A stretch of 64,000 nucleotides of DNA from Panulirus ornatus (taxonomy: Eukaryota > Arthropoda > Malacostraca > Decapoda > Palinuridae), in contig NC_092269.1 in NCBI RefSeq assembly GCF_036320965.1, forward strand, positions 29,099,343 through 29,163,342, read 5' to 3'. This document shows positions 25,845-41,265 of the stretch, one piece after another. The stretch's first letter is position 1. The number at the start of each line of letters is the position of its first letter. A program made the position numbers and the translations under genes. The notes under the pieces are model-generated. The model was not told where the DNA came from. It made no database searches and saw only the letters and a list, made by a program, of their open reading frames with translations.

Positions 25845-26123
25845 CCCATACCTCTCCCATACCTCTCCCTTACCTCTCCCTTACCTCTCCCTTACCTCTC
25901 CCTTACCTCTCCCATACCTCTCCCTTACCTCTCCCTTACCTCTCCCATACCTCTCCCTTACCTCTCCCTTACCTCTCCCATACCTCTCCCATACCTCTCC
26001 CTTACCTCTCCCTTACCTCTCCCTTACCTTTCCCATACCTCTCCCATACCTCTCCCATACCCCTCCCTTACCTCTCCCATACCTCTCCCATACCTCTCCC
26101 ATACCTCTCCCTTACCTCTCCCT
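25845..26123. repeat. 11-bp minisatellite
   Basis: About 25 copies of CTTACCTCTCC or CATACCTCTCC. The plus-strand 194-codon ORF across it is a Leu-Pro-Tyr-Ser repeat and not a gene. Confidence 0.93.
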
Positions 26124-26239
26124 GGCACCAGCTAGGCACCTCGGATGCAATCCCAGGATTCCGCTTGTAATGGTGGGTAAATACACGAAGCCTCTAACTT
26201 CACCCCACAACGTCCTCTCGACGCCATTTGATCTGCTCT

Positions 26240-26936
26240 TTGTAGACCACGAGGACGATTTGGCCTCGTGTAGAGAACGAGAACGACTTGGACTCGTGTA
26301 GACCACGAGGACGACTTGTACTTGTGTAGACCACGAGGACAATTTGGCCTCGTGTAGACCACGAGGACGACATGGCCTCGTGTAGACCACGAAGACGACT
26401 TGGACCCGTGCAGATTACGAGGACGACTTGGACTCGTGTAGACCACGAGGACGACATGGCCTCGTGTAGAGCACGAGGACGACATGGCCTCGTGTAGACC
26501 ATGAGGACGACTTGGCCTCGTGTAGACCACGAGGACGACATGGCCTCGTGTAGACCACGAGGACGACATGGCCTCGTGTAGAGCACGAGGACGACATGGC
26601 CTCGTGTAGACCACGAGGACGACATGGCCTCGTGTAGACCACGAGGACGACATGGCCTCGTGTAGAGCACGAGGACGACATGGCCTCGTGTAGACCATGA
26701 GGACGACTTGGCCTCGTGTAGACCACGAGGACGACATGACCTCATGTAGACCACGAGGACGACATGACCTCATGTAGACCACGAGGACGACATGACCTCA
26801 TGTAGACCACGAGGACGACATAGCCTCGTGCAGACCATGACGACGACTTGACCTCATGTACACCACGAGGACGACATAGCCTCGTGTAGACCACGAGGAC
26901 GACTTGGCCTCGTGTAGACCACGAGGACAACATGGC
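26240..26936. repeat. 28-bp minisatellite with an internal palindrome in each unit
   Basis: About 25 units. Each carries CCTCGTGTAGACCACGAGG, a perfect 7-bp inverted repeat around TAGAC, plus GACGACATGG or GACGACTTGG. The 28-bp spacing was checked (26521 to 26549). Variants change the loop side to GAGC or ATGA. Long minus-strand frames (26132-26782 and others) exist because three units make 84 bp. All three minus frames are open, so these are not genes. Confidence 0.95.
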
Positions 26937-27353
26937 CTCCCCGTTTTCCCTCCCCCTGCACAAGGTCAGCCATGTAAGCTCGTGATATCATGTGTGGCTC
27001 CGCCGCTGGAGCTTAACACAGCGCCCTTGTAGCAGCAGTCATGGCCTGACTCCATCAGGTCCGCCAGCTGCCCTGGTGTCCAGGGGCTTCCTTGGGGAAA
27101 CGAAGCGCCTCGTCCTCGATCCAGCTGGCACTACAGTCGGCCAGGGACGTGTAGCATTGTGTTGGCATTACTGGCGGTCGTATGGGCGAGCCTGGGGGGT
27201 CATGGCATCTCGGCCACTAAGCAAGGGGGACTTAGAGTCTATTATTGATTTTTTTCATTCCTGGTCACTGCCCCCCCATTTAACCCCCCCCTCCGTGGGT
27301 GTGCAGTAGGGGGGACCATAATCTCACACGTAGGTCACTGATAATCCACCATG

Positions 27354-27355
<2 letters not shown>
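26937..27355. other. No gene seen
   Basis: Unique sequence. A 105-codon plus-strand ORF (26992-27309) has no recognisable motif. Confidence 0.5.
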
Positions 27356-27446
<91 letters not shown>

Positions 27447-27509
27447 ATAAAAGCAACACTGTAATATTACTGCTCTTCTTTCCCTCCCCATGTGCGAAAG
27501 ATGTTTAAC

Positions 27510-27565
<56 letters not shown>

Positions 27566-27605
27566 TCATCTATCTATCTATCTTACTTCTAATCTATCTA
27601 TATAT
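27356..27605. repeat. (CT)n and (TATC)n microsatellites
   Basis: CT at 27356-27442, a 60-bp unique spacer, then TATC units from about 27506 to 27605. Confidence 0.95.
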
Positions 27606-27923
27606 CTATGCGACTGCGTTGGTCACATAGGTCAATACAACATTTCTTCTTTGTGTTTATTCGTCATTTTTCTCACCTCACACTTCAACTCCCAGGTGGT
27701 GGTCGCTGTATATAGCAAGACACTTGACCACTGTTCATACCGGGGTCAGCACGTGGGCGGGGCTCCCCTAAAACGGGTCACTGAACCCTATGACGTCACA
27801 CCTGACGTCACCAGGGTCTTTAGGGTTTCATCAGCGATAGGGCGTGAACACACGACAACCCCGGAGCTGCTGGGTGTTAGTTCCCGAGCGGCACGTGGAG
27901 AGGTGGGGGGGAAGGGCTAGACG

Positions 27924-27928
<5 letters not shown>

Positions 27929-27994
<66 letters not shown>

Positions 27995-28209
27995 CAGAGA
28001 TGGCCTGAGGCTGCCCGTTCGCCATGTGTCGTCACTCCCTACGTCACGGGAGGCAATAACCACCACAGAATCCCCCCCCCTGACTCACGAGAGACAAAAG
28101 AGATATCTCCCCGCCCTGCCCCCCCGCGCTCTTCTCAAGCTGGCAAAAAATATGCTTAAACCTTGTGATGACTGCTAGGCTTAGCTGGGGGTTGGATTGG
28201 ATAGAGTGT

Positions 28210-28277
<68 letters not shown>
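27929..28277. repeat. (GA)n and (CT)n arrays in opposite strand sense
   Basis: GA at about 27929-27992 and CT at about 28210-28277, separated by 218 bp of unique sequence. The two arrays are complementary and could pair as an inverted repeat. The stretch 27606-27928 shows no gene. Confidence 0.93.
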
Positions 28278-28279
<2 letters not shown>

Positions 28280-28392
28280 TGGGCGCCCTGACAGCCCACC
28301 CCACAAGGACAACCCCATCCACCACCTCTATCCCTGCCTCACCGCACCGCTCCAACGACGTTTCGGGGCACTCGCGAACACTCAGCCACGTT

Positions 28393-28545
28393 CCCTATCC
28401 ACTCACTAGCCCATATCCCTGAAGCGAACTCCACTCGGTCATGTCCCCTATCCACTCACTAGCCCATATCCCTGAAGCGAACTCCACTCGGTCATGTCCC
28501 CTATCCACTCACTAGCCCCTACCCCTCAAGCGAACTCCAGCCTGC
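28393..28545. repeat. 53-bp tandem repeat, three copies
   Basis: CCCTATCCACTCACTAGCCC recurs at 28393, 28446 and 28499. The third copy is partly diverged. Confidence 0.9.
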
Positions 28546-28819
28546 CACACACCCCCTACACCCTCGCCACGCTCCCCTCATGAGGACATGGTCATCTGCG
28601 ACTGAGGAAACAAATTTCCCCTGTCGTATGAGAGATGGGTTAAGCCAGCCTGGTCTTCGATATATATACTCAAACAGTGAGACGTATCATCGCATTTACG
28701 CTGGTTCATTTGCCTGTCTGAATCTGTGTTCAGTGTTTCAGAATTTTAAAGTTAATTCATGAATAAAGGGGAAATGGTGTCTTAGAGTTGAGGGGGAGGA
28801 GGGCTGTTGAATCAATCGC

Positions 28820-29065
28820 GTGAAACAGAGTCTCGAATCGCTTCGAAGGGAGGAAAAGACACTGTCTCGAATCATTTCGAAAGGAGGAGCTGATACGGTC
28901 TCGAGGACCAGTTCGAAGGAGGAGCTCACACGATGTTGAATCAGGTCGAAAGAGGAAGTGTTGAGGTCTTGAGCTAGTTCGAAGGAGGAGCAGGATATAT
29001 CTCGAACCACCTCGAAGAAGGAGGAGATAAGGTATGAAGCAATTCGAAGTAGGGACTAACACAGT
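28820..29065. repeat. Degenerate 34-bp minisatellite
   Basis: About seven diverged units of TCTCGAATCATTTCGAA followed by GGAGGAGC and a variable part. The TTCGAA core is itself a palindrome. Confidence 0.8.
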
Positions 29066-30045
29066 CTCCGAATCAGAGACGCGTTGGCGAAGCTCTTTCG
29101 TCCCACCAAAAGGCTCACACGGCTGGCAAAAGACCCTATCCCCATCGTCCGTCCTCCAGTAACCGAGCAGCTGCGTTTATGCTCTGCTTATAACCGAGCA
29201 TTAAACATTTAATCCCATTTTCTTTTTTAAAACCTAGACTTTGCAAATGTTAGACGACTGACTATTCACGGTTTACTCTGGTTATAGAAAATGTATTTCC
29301 TTCGTTATATCATGACGTGTTCAGGTTTACGTCAGTTGGGCCACGGGCAAAGTGGATGGCATCATCTGCCCCGCTGTGTTGATAACACAAGAAGTAAACA
29401 AATAACTGGGCTGCAGTTCACAAAAACAGAATGTCGAGGGGTCGAACGCGCCGACTCAAATGTCACAGATAACGTTGGTGAACATAATAACAAATTAGAG
29501 TTATAGATTAATTTGCCTATGTAGCTATTCATCTGTTTACCCTCTCTCTTTTTTTCTCTCTCTTCTTTCCCAGCAACGATGCAACTGCCATGATGTATTA
29601 AAGGACGCATTTGGTAGGTTTTAAAAGCGATTTTTCTTTTTTTTTACATATACACATACGTTCTATAGCAGTCATTGGAAACATTGCATTGACAAAGCCA
29701 AGCAATTGTTACGAATGACATCAAAGACAGATATAACGCACCGAAATGGTCGGGACAACGGAGTTAGGCAGGGCTGAGTGGCATTGCTCAGCGCTCAGTC
29801 GTCTTGCTGGGTGTTCGCGATTAGGGAAGGAGTGTTGTTCGTGGCACTTGCTAGAGGAAGCTGTCAGGTTTAAGAGAGCCTAACCTCACCACATGGTGTG
29901 AATATTCTATAAGGTTCACTCTGGTTCCGGCCACAGGATACGACGAGTGAGATGTGTGGGTGGGATGGGGGAGAGATGGGGTGGGTGGCAGAGAGAGTAT
30001 GTGTGTGTGTGTGTATGGAACCTCGTAGAAGAGATGTTTGAATTT
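29066..30045. other. No gene seen
   Basis: Unique sequence. A short TG run lies at about 30000-30015. Short ORFs (for example 29291-29506) have no recognisable motif. Confidence 0.5.
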
Positions 30046-30262
30046 CAGAGTTACTGGGGTTGTAGGTAGACAGTTGTAGGAAGGTGAGAGTTATTGGAGT
30101 TGTAGGTAGACAGTTGTAGGAAGGTGAGAGTTATTGGAGTTGTAGGTAGACAGTTGTAGGAATATGAGTTACTAGAGTTGTAGGTAGACAGTTGGAGGAA
30201 TATGAGAGTTACTAGGGTTGTAGGTAGACAGTTGTAGGAAGGTGAGAGTTGGAGAGTATGTG
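30046..30262. repeat. 40-bp minisatellite
   Basis: About five copies containing TTGTAGGTAGACAGTTGTAG and GAAGGTGAGAGTTA, with 40-bp spacing (30061 to 30101). Confidence 0.9.
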
Positions 30263-30593
30263 GCAGACAACTGGTGGTGGAGGAGTTGATATATGGAATG
30301 TGAGAGTTGCTCCCGCCTGATCGTCTTATTAATTAAAGGAGCGTATGAATGAGAGGCTCCTCCTCCTCCTCCTCCTCCTCCCCCCGCGTACGTGGGTGTA
30401 GGTGTGAGGCACTGGGAGGAGAGAAGTGTATGAGCAGGGAGAATCTATCACAACATGAGGGGTAGATGTGATATAACAGTCGAAGCTTGTAGGAAGGGTG
30501 ATACAATGAATGTTCTCACTGATTTGGTTATTGCCAGGAGACAAAGTGAGGTACTGGGTGTTGATCGTGGCTACAAGTTTATGCAGGTGAATA

Positions 30594-30596
<3 letters not shown>

Positions 30597-30664
<68 letters not shown>
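30597..30664. repeat. (TA)n microsatellite
   Basis: Pure TA, about 68 bp. Unlike most TA arrays here, no retroelement end is recognisable beside it. Confidence 0.95.
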
Positions 30665-30667
<3 letters not shown>

Positions 30668-31857
30668 GGTTTTAGTCAGGTGTAGGCTATGAGTGATACG
30701 AAATAAGTCATCCATGGCGTTGTTTCGGAAGCTGGAAATGACACAGTTGAACAGAGATACAATGTGGGTGTTGGGGTGGGGAGAAATGTGGCCAGCGAGC
30801 CGTCAGGGGGAAAGGGGGGAGGGGGGGGGGTGTTTCGACGCAGTGTACCTGACAACAAAAGGTTGCGCAGGGTGTGGGTGGAGCCCCCCTGTGTAGGTAG
30901 CGAATTTTTATTGGGTGTCGGATAAGCCCCCGGCTGCAAGGGGGCCAAAGGTTACACACATTGTGGGTGTACTCGATGCGTAAGCTGGGATTACGTAGGC
31001 TGAGTGTCAATCCATCGGGCTGTCATTCATACGCGAGAATCATTACTGGGAGGTGAGTGGTAATGGCCAAAACAATACTCATATGTCTGTCTTGTGTGTC
31101 GAGGGTTCGTTTTGTGTCTCCGTATCGACGCTTTCTTGTGGAGTGACGATTCCACAGCCGTTTCGTATTACTGCTCGACTCGCGTTCCGGTGCTGGGTCG
31201 ACCAGGTGGGGGAGAGGGGTTGGGGGGAAAGGTCTACCCGCTACTGTCTACTCAGGGCTAGAAGATATGTCCTGGCTCCCAGGTGGTCCTCGACCATAGA
31301 TATGTCCTCGTTCCCAAATGGTCGAAACGCGTTGCTTCAGCTGTTCGAAGCAGTTCCCAATATAGTTCAGTAATTCCAAGATTCAGGTAACGGGAGAATT
31401 ACTGTTTACGTGGTTGTCTACTGTGTATAAGTGAATTACCTAGTTATATATTACTGTAAAGGGAGGGAAGTCAACTCCTGTAGGGCCTCCATCTTGTGTG
31501 TGTGTGTGTGTGTGTGTGTGGCATATGGCCGTCGAGGCGTACCGGAACTGAGCATGATTAAGGCTCGAACCCGTCCCGTTCCCATCTACTCTCCCGGAGC
31601 CGCACCAAGGGCATGAACGAAACCTTATGGAAATCTCAAAGACCAGAGAGATGAGATATGGCTTGGGATCTTCCCGCCACATATATATATACTTTCATAA
31701 CCAAGACCTCCTCTCCAGGGAACTGCCTCTCGAAGTAACCCAAGGCTCGAAACTCAGCTCCAAATGGCCCATAGAATATGAGCAGTAGAGGTGTGGTTGC
31801 CACTCGTACGTATCTATCCATTGTATGGGAGCGAATTTCAGACGACCTCTCCTTCCC

Positions 31858-31932
<75 letters not shown>

Positions 31933-32204
31933 TCCCAGTCTCCCTTCCTTCCTTCCCTCCTCCCCCCTGGAATGCCACTGGGCCTCCGTAGTCACTTCTG
32001 TCGTCTGTTATAAAAGAATCAGTTCGACGCGTCCGGCTGGGCCAGACCAGCTTTCCAGTGTCCGGTGGCGTGTATCGTGTTGCTTAAATAATTCATTTCT
32101 TTCTTTTTTTTTCGCACACGTCCGCCGCCGTGTGGTCAAGCAGATATGTTGACATGGCGGGAGCGTTGGGGGGGGGGGTGATGTATGAAAGGTACAGAGC
32201 GTGG
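30665..32204. other. No gene seen; contains (TG)n and (CT)n
   Basis: Unique sequence with TG at about 31495-31520 and CT at about 31859-31929. The 106-codon ORF at 31053-31373 has no motif that I recognise. Confidence 0.5.
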
Positions 32205-32870
32205 GTGTCGCGCTCCAGTAAAATGTTTATGAAGCGAGGGTGTTGTGTTCCCGTAAAACGTTTATGAAGCGAGGGTGTTGTGTTCCTGTAAAACGTTTAT
32301 GAAGCGAGGGTGTCGTGTTCCTGCAAAACGTTTATGAAGCGAGGGTGTTGTGTTCCTGTAAAACGTTTATGAAGTGAGGGTGTCGTGTTCCTGTAAAACG
32401 TTTATGAAGCGCGGGTGTTGTGTTCCTGTAAAACGTTTATGAAGCGAGGGTGTTGTGTTCCTGTAAAACGTTTATGAAGCGAGGGTGTTGTGGTCCTGTA
32501 AAACGTTTATAAGGCGAGGGTGTTGTGTTCCTGTAAAACGTTTATAAGGTTAGGGTGCTGTGCTTCAGTAAAACGCCTATGAGGCAAGGATGTTGTGCTC
32601 CAGTAAAACGTTTATGAGGCGTGGGTGCTGTGTTCCTGTAAAACGTTCATAAGGTGTCGGTGTTGTACTCCAGTAAACGTTCATATTATAGGCTGTTGTG
32701 CCCCATTTGAACGTTTGCGAGATGTCGAGATCCTACCGACCACAACGTTTGTAAGACGTGACAATTTTGCTCCCTCAAAATGTTTAGAAAGACAGGGGCG
32801 TCCTGTCCCAGCAAAACGTTGGTCAAACGTGGAGCACCAGCTGTGTAGAAACGTTTAAAGTTCGTCTGTG
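32205..32870. repeat. 35-bp minisatellite
   Basis: About 18 units around GTTCCTGTAAAACGTTTATG and AAGCGAGGGTGTTGT, spaced 35 bp (32291, 32326, 32361). Homogeneity falls off towards the right end, beyond 32560. Confidence 0.92.
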
Positions 32871-32954
32871 TTGTGATAACGTTCTATCAAGTCTAAGGTC
32901 TTACATCCTAGGAACATTCTGTTTTCCCAGCAGTGACGAAAGTCTTGGTCACAG

Positions 32955-33391
32955 CCATCCTTCAGTGACCTGACCTGTCCTCTCCCAGCACACCATCCTT
33001 CAGTGACCTGACCTGTCCTCTCCCAGCACACACCATCCTTCAGTGACCTGACCTGTCCTCTCCCAGCACACCATCCTTCAGTGACCTGACCTGTCCTCTC
33101 CCAGCACACCATCCTTCAGTGACCTGACCTGTCCTCTCCCAGCACTCCATCCTTCAGTGACCTGACCTGTCTCCCAGCACACCATCCTTCAGTGACCTGA
33201 CCTGTCCTCTCCCAGCACATCATCCTTCAGTGACCTGACCTGTCCTCTCCCAGCACTCCATCCTTCAGTGACCTGACCTGTCCTCTCCCAGCACTCCATC
33301 CTTCAGTGACCTGACCTGTCCTCTCCCAGCACACCATCCTTCAGTGACCTGACCTGTCCTCTCCCAGCACATCATCCTTCAGTGACCTGAA
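32955..33391. repeat. 38-bp minisatellite
   Basis: About 11-12 units of CATCCTTCAGTGACCTGACC followed by TGTCCTCTCCCAGCAC, spaced 38 bp (33183 to 33221), with a few 2-4 bp indels. Confidence 0.94.
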
Positions 33392-33442
33392 GACAAAGGT
33401 TACTTCGTTTTGGGTCACCGTAGCAAAATCATATGCTCATTA

Positions 33443-33622
33443 ACCTATCTATCTATCTGTCTATTCATCTATCTATCTATCTATCTGTCTGTCTATCAAT
33501 CTTTCTATCTACCTATCTATCTATCTATCTATCTATTTATCATTTCATCTGTCTATGTCTCTATCTATCTGTCTATCTACCTATCTATTTGTCTATCTAT
33601 CTATCTATCTATCTATCTATCG
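33443..33622. repeat. (CTAT)n microsatellite, interrupted
   Basis: CTAT units with CTGT, CATC and TTAT interruptions. The following 33623-33920 is unique with no gene seen. Confidence 0.93.
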
Positions 33623-33924
33623 GACATCTGGCACCGTAAAGAGGAAGAATTTTTTTTTTATTGATAATCTGATTACAGGCATCGGTGACCTGCGACCTTT
33701 AATTCCTCATCTTTGACCTCGTTCGTTAACAGGAGAGAACTTCGTTAGGAGTCGAAGGCCGCCAGCGAGCAAAAATTAGAACGATTACAAGCAGCGGGTT
33801 ATTGTCCACAGAAAATGGGACGAAGAAAATGGTAATAATTCAAAGGTTGGTTCATTTTTACACCTACAATCGATCAAAGGTTTCCCAGAGGCCATGATAT
33901 TATTCATTGAATAATCCTAGGGTT

Positions 33925-34258
33925 GTGAAATGACCTGTGTGAAGACAGCTTATGACCTGTTTGAAGATAGGTTATGATGTGTTTGAAGATGGGTTATGAT
34001 GTGTTTGAAGATGGGTTATGACCTGTTTGAAGATGGGTTATGACCTGTTTGAAGATAGGTTATGGCCTGTTTGAAGATAGGTTATGATGTGTTTAAAGGT
34101 TGGTTATGATAGGTTATGGCCTGTTTGAAGATGGGTTATGATCTGTTTAAAGGTTGGTTATGACCTGTTTGAAGATAGGTTATGATGTGTTTGAAGATAG
34201 ATAGGTTATGACATGTTTCAAGATAAGTTATGAATATAGGTTATGACCTTTTTAAAGA
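33925..34258 (+). repeat. 22-bp minisatellite, left arm of an inverted pair
   Basis: About 15 units containing GGTTATGACCTGTTTGAAGA, spaced 22 bp. The core ATAGGTTATGGCCTG matches, with one change, the reverse complement of the core of the array to the right (ATAGGTTGTGGCCTG). Confidence 0.9.
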
Positions 34259-34272
34259 TAGGTTATAACCTA
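34259..34272. repeat. 14-bp perfect palindrome at the array switch point
   Basis: TAGGTTATAACCTA is its own reverse complement. It lies where the 22-bp arrays change orientation, so it is a candidate scar of the inversion. Confidence 0.8.
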
Positions 34273-35106
34273 CTTCAGATGGGTTACAACCGATCTGAAA
34301 ATAGGCTATAACCTTAAAAAGTAGGCTACAACCTATGTGATAGCAGGTCACAACCTATGTGATAGCAGGCCACAACCTATGTGATAGCAGGTCACAACCT
34401 ATGTGATAGCAGGCTACATCCTATGTGATAGTAGGCCACAACCTATGTGATAGCAGGACACAACCTATGTGATAGTAGGCTACAACCTATGTGATAGCAG
34501 GCTACATCCTATGTGATAGTAGGCCACAACCTATGTGATAGCAGGCCACAACCTATGTGATAGCAGGCCACAACCTATGTGATAGCAGGCCACAACCTAT
34601 GTGATAGCAGGCCACAACCTATGTGATAGTAGGCCACAACCTATGTGATAGCAGGCTACAACCTATGTGATAGCAGGCCACAACCTATGTGTTAGCAGGC
34701 CACAACCTATGTTATAGTAGACCACAACCTATGTGATAGCAGGCCACAACCTATGTGATAGCAGGCCACAACCTATGTGATAGTAGGCCACAACCTATGT
34801 GATAGCAGGCCACAACCTATGTGATAGCAGGCTACAACCTATGTGATAGTAGGCCACAACCTATGTGATAGCAGGCCACAACCTATGTGATAGCAGGCCA
34901 CAACCTATGTGATAGCAGGCCACAACCTATGTGATAGTAGGCCACAACCTATGTGATAGCAGGCCACAACCTATGTGATAGCAGGCTACAACCTATGTGA
35001 TAGTAGGCCACAACCTATGTGATAGTAGGCCACAACCTATGTGATAGCAGGCCACAACCTATGTGATAGTAGGCCACAACCTATGTGATAGCAGGCCACA
35101 ACCTTT
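34273..35106 (-). repeat. 22-bp minisatellite, right arm of an inverted pair
   Basis: About 37 units of CACAACCTATGTGATAGCAG plus GC, spaced 22 bp (34561 to 34583). Variants are TAGTAG for TAGCAG and CTAC for CCAC. The first few units after the palindrome are diverged. The rest are highly homogeneous. Confidence 0.94.
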
Positions 35107-35262
35107 GAAATGATTTTGGAATTACTTTGGAATTATTTTGGAATTGTTTTGGAATTACTTTGGAATTATTTTGGAATTACTTTGGAATTATTTTGGAATT
35201 ACTTTGGAATTATTTTGGAATTACTTTGGAACTATTTTGGAATTACTTTGGAATTATTTTGG
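35107..35262. repeat. 11-bp minisatellite (22-bp dimer)
   Basis: About 14 units alternating TTTGGAATTAC and TTTGGAATTAT. The Glu-Leu-Phe-Trp-Asn frames (35127-35396, 35138-35413) are repeat artefacts. Confidence 0.93.
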
Positions 35263-36469
35263 ACCATTTAGCAAGGTTACTTTTGAATTTTCCCGTGCTC
35301 AACCTACGGTCGGTAGTACCAACAAACATCCAATTCCTCTTAGTACCAAATGTCCACAAACTCGCCTCAGTTTCCTCGTCGAATTTTCCACATTAGTGAT
35401 CATGCGTATTTAATTCGTGGCTTCGTGTCTGACCGGGTTGCTGAGCATCGCTTATCACGCGTCTTCCTCTGGTGTTACCGAACTCCGCCTGGCTCTGGAT
35501 ACACCGCGAGTGACCAGCCACCGTCGGCGAGGTGGTACCATACCCTTCAACTGACTAACAAGAGTGCACAGGTTCATCGAAGACCTTCCCCCACTCCGAA
35601 AAAAAAAGGGATTCCATCATTCCCTGCTACTGAGATCTTGAAGGAGAGCTGCATGAATTAGAAAACGGGAGTCGCTCTATGAGGGATAGACTCATACAGA
35701 AATATTTACCCACGTTGATAGAAGGGAAACAAAACATAACGGGGTTATTTGGACCCGGCTAATAAGGCAGTAATAATGCAGTAATTCCTCCCTCAGGTTA
35801 ATTAGGCTTTAGGCTTGCCCCTCCCACGCCAGTGTCACTGTGGAACCCACGCAGGGAGACTAATGGAAGGGATTTAAATCCACTTGATACTTGTCAGTGT
35901 GGAGGTGTGGAAGGTATGTGTGTGTGTGTGTGTGTGTTTATAAGTACGTATCTGTAATTACCTCTTTGTACAACAAAGGAAGTTCTTCATTGGTGAAATC
36001 TCATCCCTGTAACTGTTTTAACTATCGTGCTGCCATTAAGACTTCTGTATACTGTCTGCATTCACACTCTCATCATTCATTCCATTCGTCCATTATTCTC
36101 GCACTTCCACACTTCTTTCATCGTTTTCTCATCAGTTTCTTCTTTTCACTAATCTTACTCTCGTATTTGAAGGTAATGACACCCATGTTCCTACTCCTTC
36201 AGTACCCTGTTGCCATATCTACTGAACTCCATTTCCCAGTGTATCGGTCCACAGAAGGTGTGTGGTTCTTTGTGGTTCTCAGGACCAAACCTCCTCTTTA
36301 AGTCTGGTTTTAACTCTCGTCTTTTTTAAGTCGTGATCTGCCACACAGGCAAATTCAGACATTGCGTGATCATATTTTTTTCCAGAATGGGTCGTGCATG
36401 ATGTCAAATTCCATGGCAAGGAGTAAATCAGATTGACTTGAGATAAATGATGATAATAAGTGACTTGCT
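35263..36469. other. No gene seen
   Basis: Unique-looking sequence with a short TG run at about 35917-35938. No supported ORF. Confidence 0.5.
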
Positions 36470-36650
36470 TGTAGTTTTTAGATAGCAAAGCTGCAGACTG
36501 GTCGAACGTGACAAGTGGCGTGCCACAGGGATCAATTCTTGACCCTATCATTATCATCATGATATAAATGATTTAGTATATCCTGAACCTGCACTCTATT
36601 ATCATCTATACAAACCTTTATACAAACTTTTATACGCTGACCAGTTCAGA
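36470..36650 (+). pseudogene. Decayed non-LTR reverse transcriptase fragment
   Basis: One plus frame reads TSGVPQGSILDP, the RT motif normally SGVPQGSILGP. About 35 codons later comes LYADQFRVSS where YADDT-K-SS would be expected. Stop codons lie between. The second catalytic Asp is replaced by Gln, so it is inactive. The motif style is CR1/Jockey-like, not RTE. Boundaries are not resolvable. Confidence 0.65.
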
Positions 36651-37158
36651 GTTTCATCAGTCATTCCATTCCATTCATAAATGTGTGAATGTGTGGGAGG
36701 GGGAGGCTCAGCGTTGGGCACGGATCCGGGTGGATGGTGAGGCTTTCCACACCAGAGTGTGGGAGTGTCAGGAGGTGGTTGCTGTTTTCGTTCGCATCGG
36801 CTGTGAGGGTGCCACTAACACAACTGTAGCTGGACAGATGTTACCCACTACCGCTCTATACTCACCACTGACACAACCAGCAACCTTATCCTTAATTGTA
36901 GATAGCCTTCTCCAATACGCCACTACATACCCCATTACAGAACATGCGCCACTACATACGACACTGCAAACACCACTATGTATGATTCCCTCTCTCCAAT
37001 GAACGTATCTCAACGTCACCCCAAGACCACGTATAGACTTGGGTCACCATCACCCAAACCCCTTCACCTCATCACCGGATCACAGTCACCTGGCCACCGT
37101 CACCACTCCCACCATCTACACCAGGGACCTACTAACCTGGGCCACACTGTCAAACGCC
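36651..37158. other. No gene seen
   Basis: Unique sequence, CAC-rich at 36830-37150, up to the truncated start of the next RTE copy. Confidence 0.5.
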
Positions 37159-40720
<3,562 letters not shown>

Positions 40721-40743
40721 AAAATAATATATATATATATATA

Positions 40744-41216
40744 TAACCTCCAGAAGACCGATTTCGACGATGAAGGCCTGCACTGTGGCTGAGAGATTGA
40801 CTTGGGGAGGCAGAAGTGATATTGTGACAGTGATTGTGTCAGCGTCGCGTCGCCTCGCCGCAGTGTATCGAGACAGACTTCCCCAGAACTTTTAAAGGGG
40901 AAGTAAATGTTTATAGTTGTGTTAATGGAGTGATAGTTTTTATGCATGGTGTTTTTGACAAGAAAATAGTGAAGTTGGAGAAAAATGTAGCTTAGACATT
41001 GAAGCTTATTGATACAGTGGTGAAATTGATGAGAACTGCTATTGACGTTTGTGTGAATAAATTGTACATTTCCTTTTCCATAGCCAGAGGTTGAACCATT
41101 ATGTGACATTCATTTTTTTTTCATTCATTTCAAGCTAAAAGTTTGTTTTCTAAATTGTTTCTTACATTTTTCATATGTATATATATGTATGTGTGTGTGT
41201 GTGTGTGTGTATGTGC

Positions 41217-41260
<44 letters not shown>

Positions 41261-41265
41261 GTATA
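40744..41265. other. Unique spacer ending in (TG)n/(TA)n
   Basis: No gene is seen in 40744-41180. A compound TG/TA microsatellite at about 41185-41265 abuts the 5' end of copy E. Confidence 0.65.

Noticed and set aside
26132..26782. 216-codon minus-strand ORF and the idea that the 28-bp palindromic repeats are a CRISPR array
   Set aside because: The ORF is repeat-derived and all three minus frames are open. The repeats are directly adjacent with no spacers, and the DNA is eukaryotic.
31540..31610. B-box-like GGGTTCGAGCC on the minus strand near 31555
   Set aside because: No A box at a suitable distance and no tRNA fold, so not called a tRNA or SINE.
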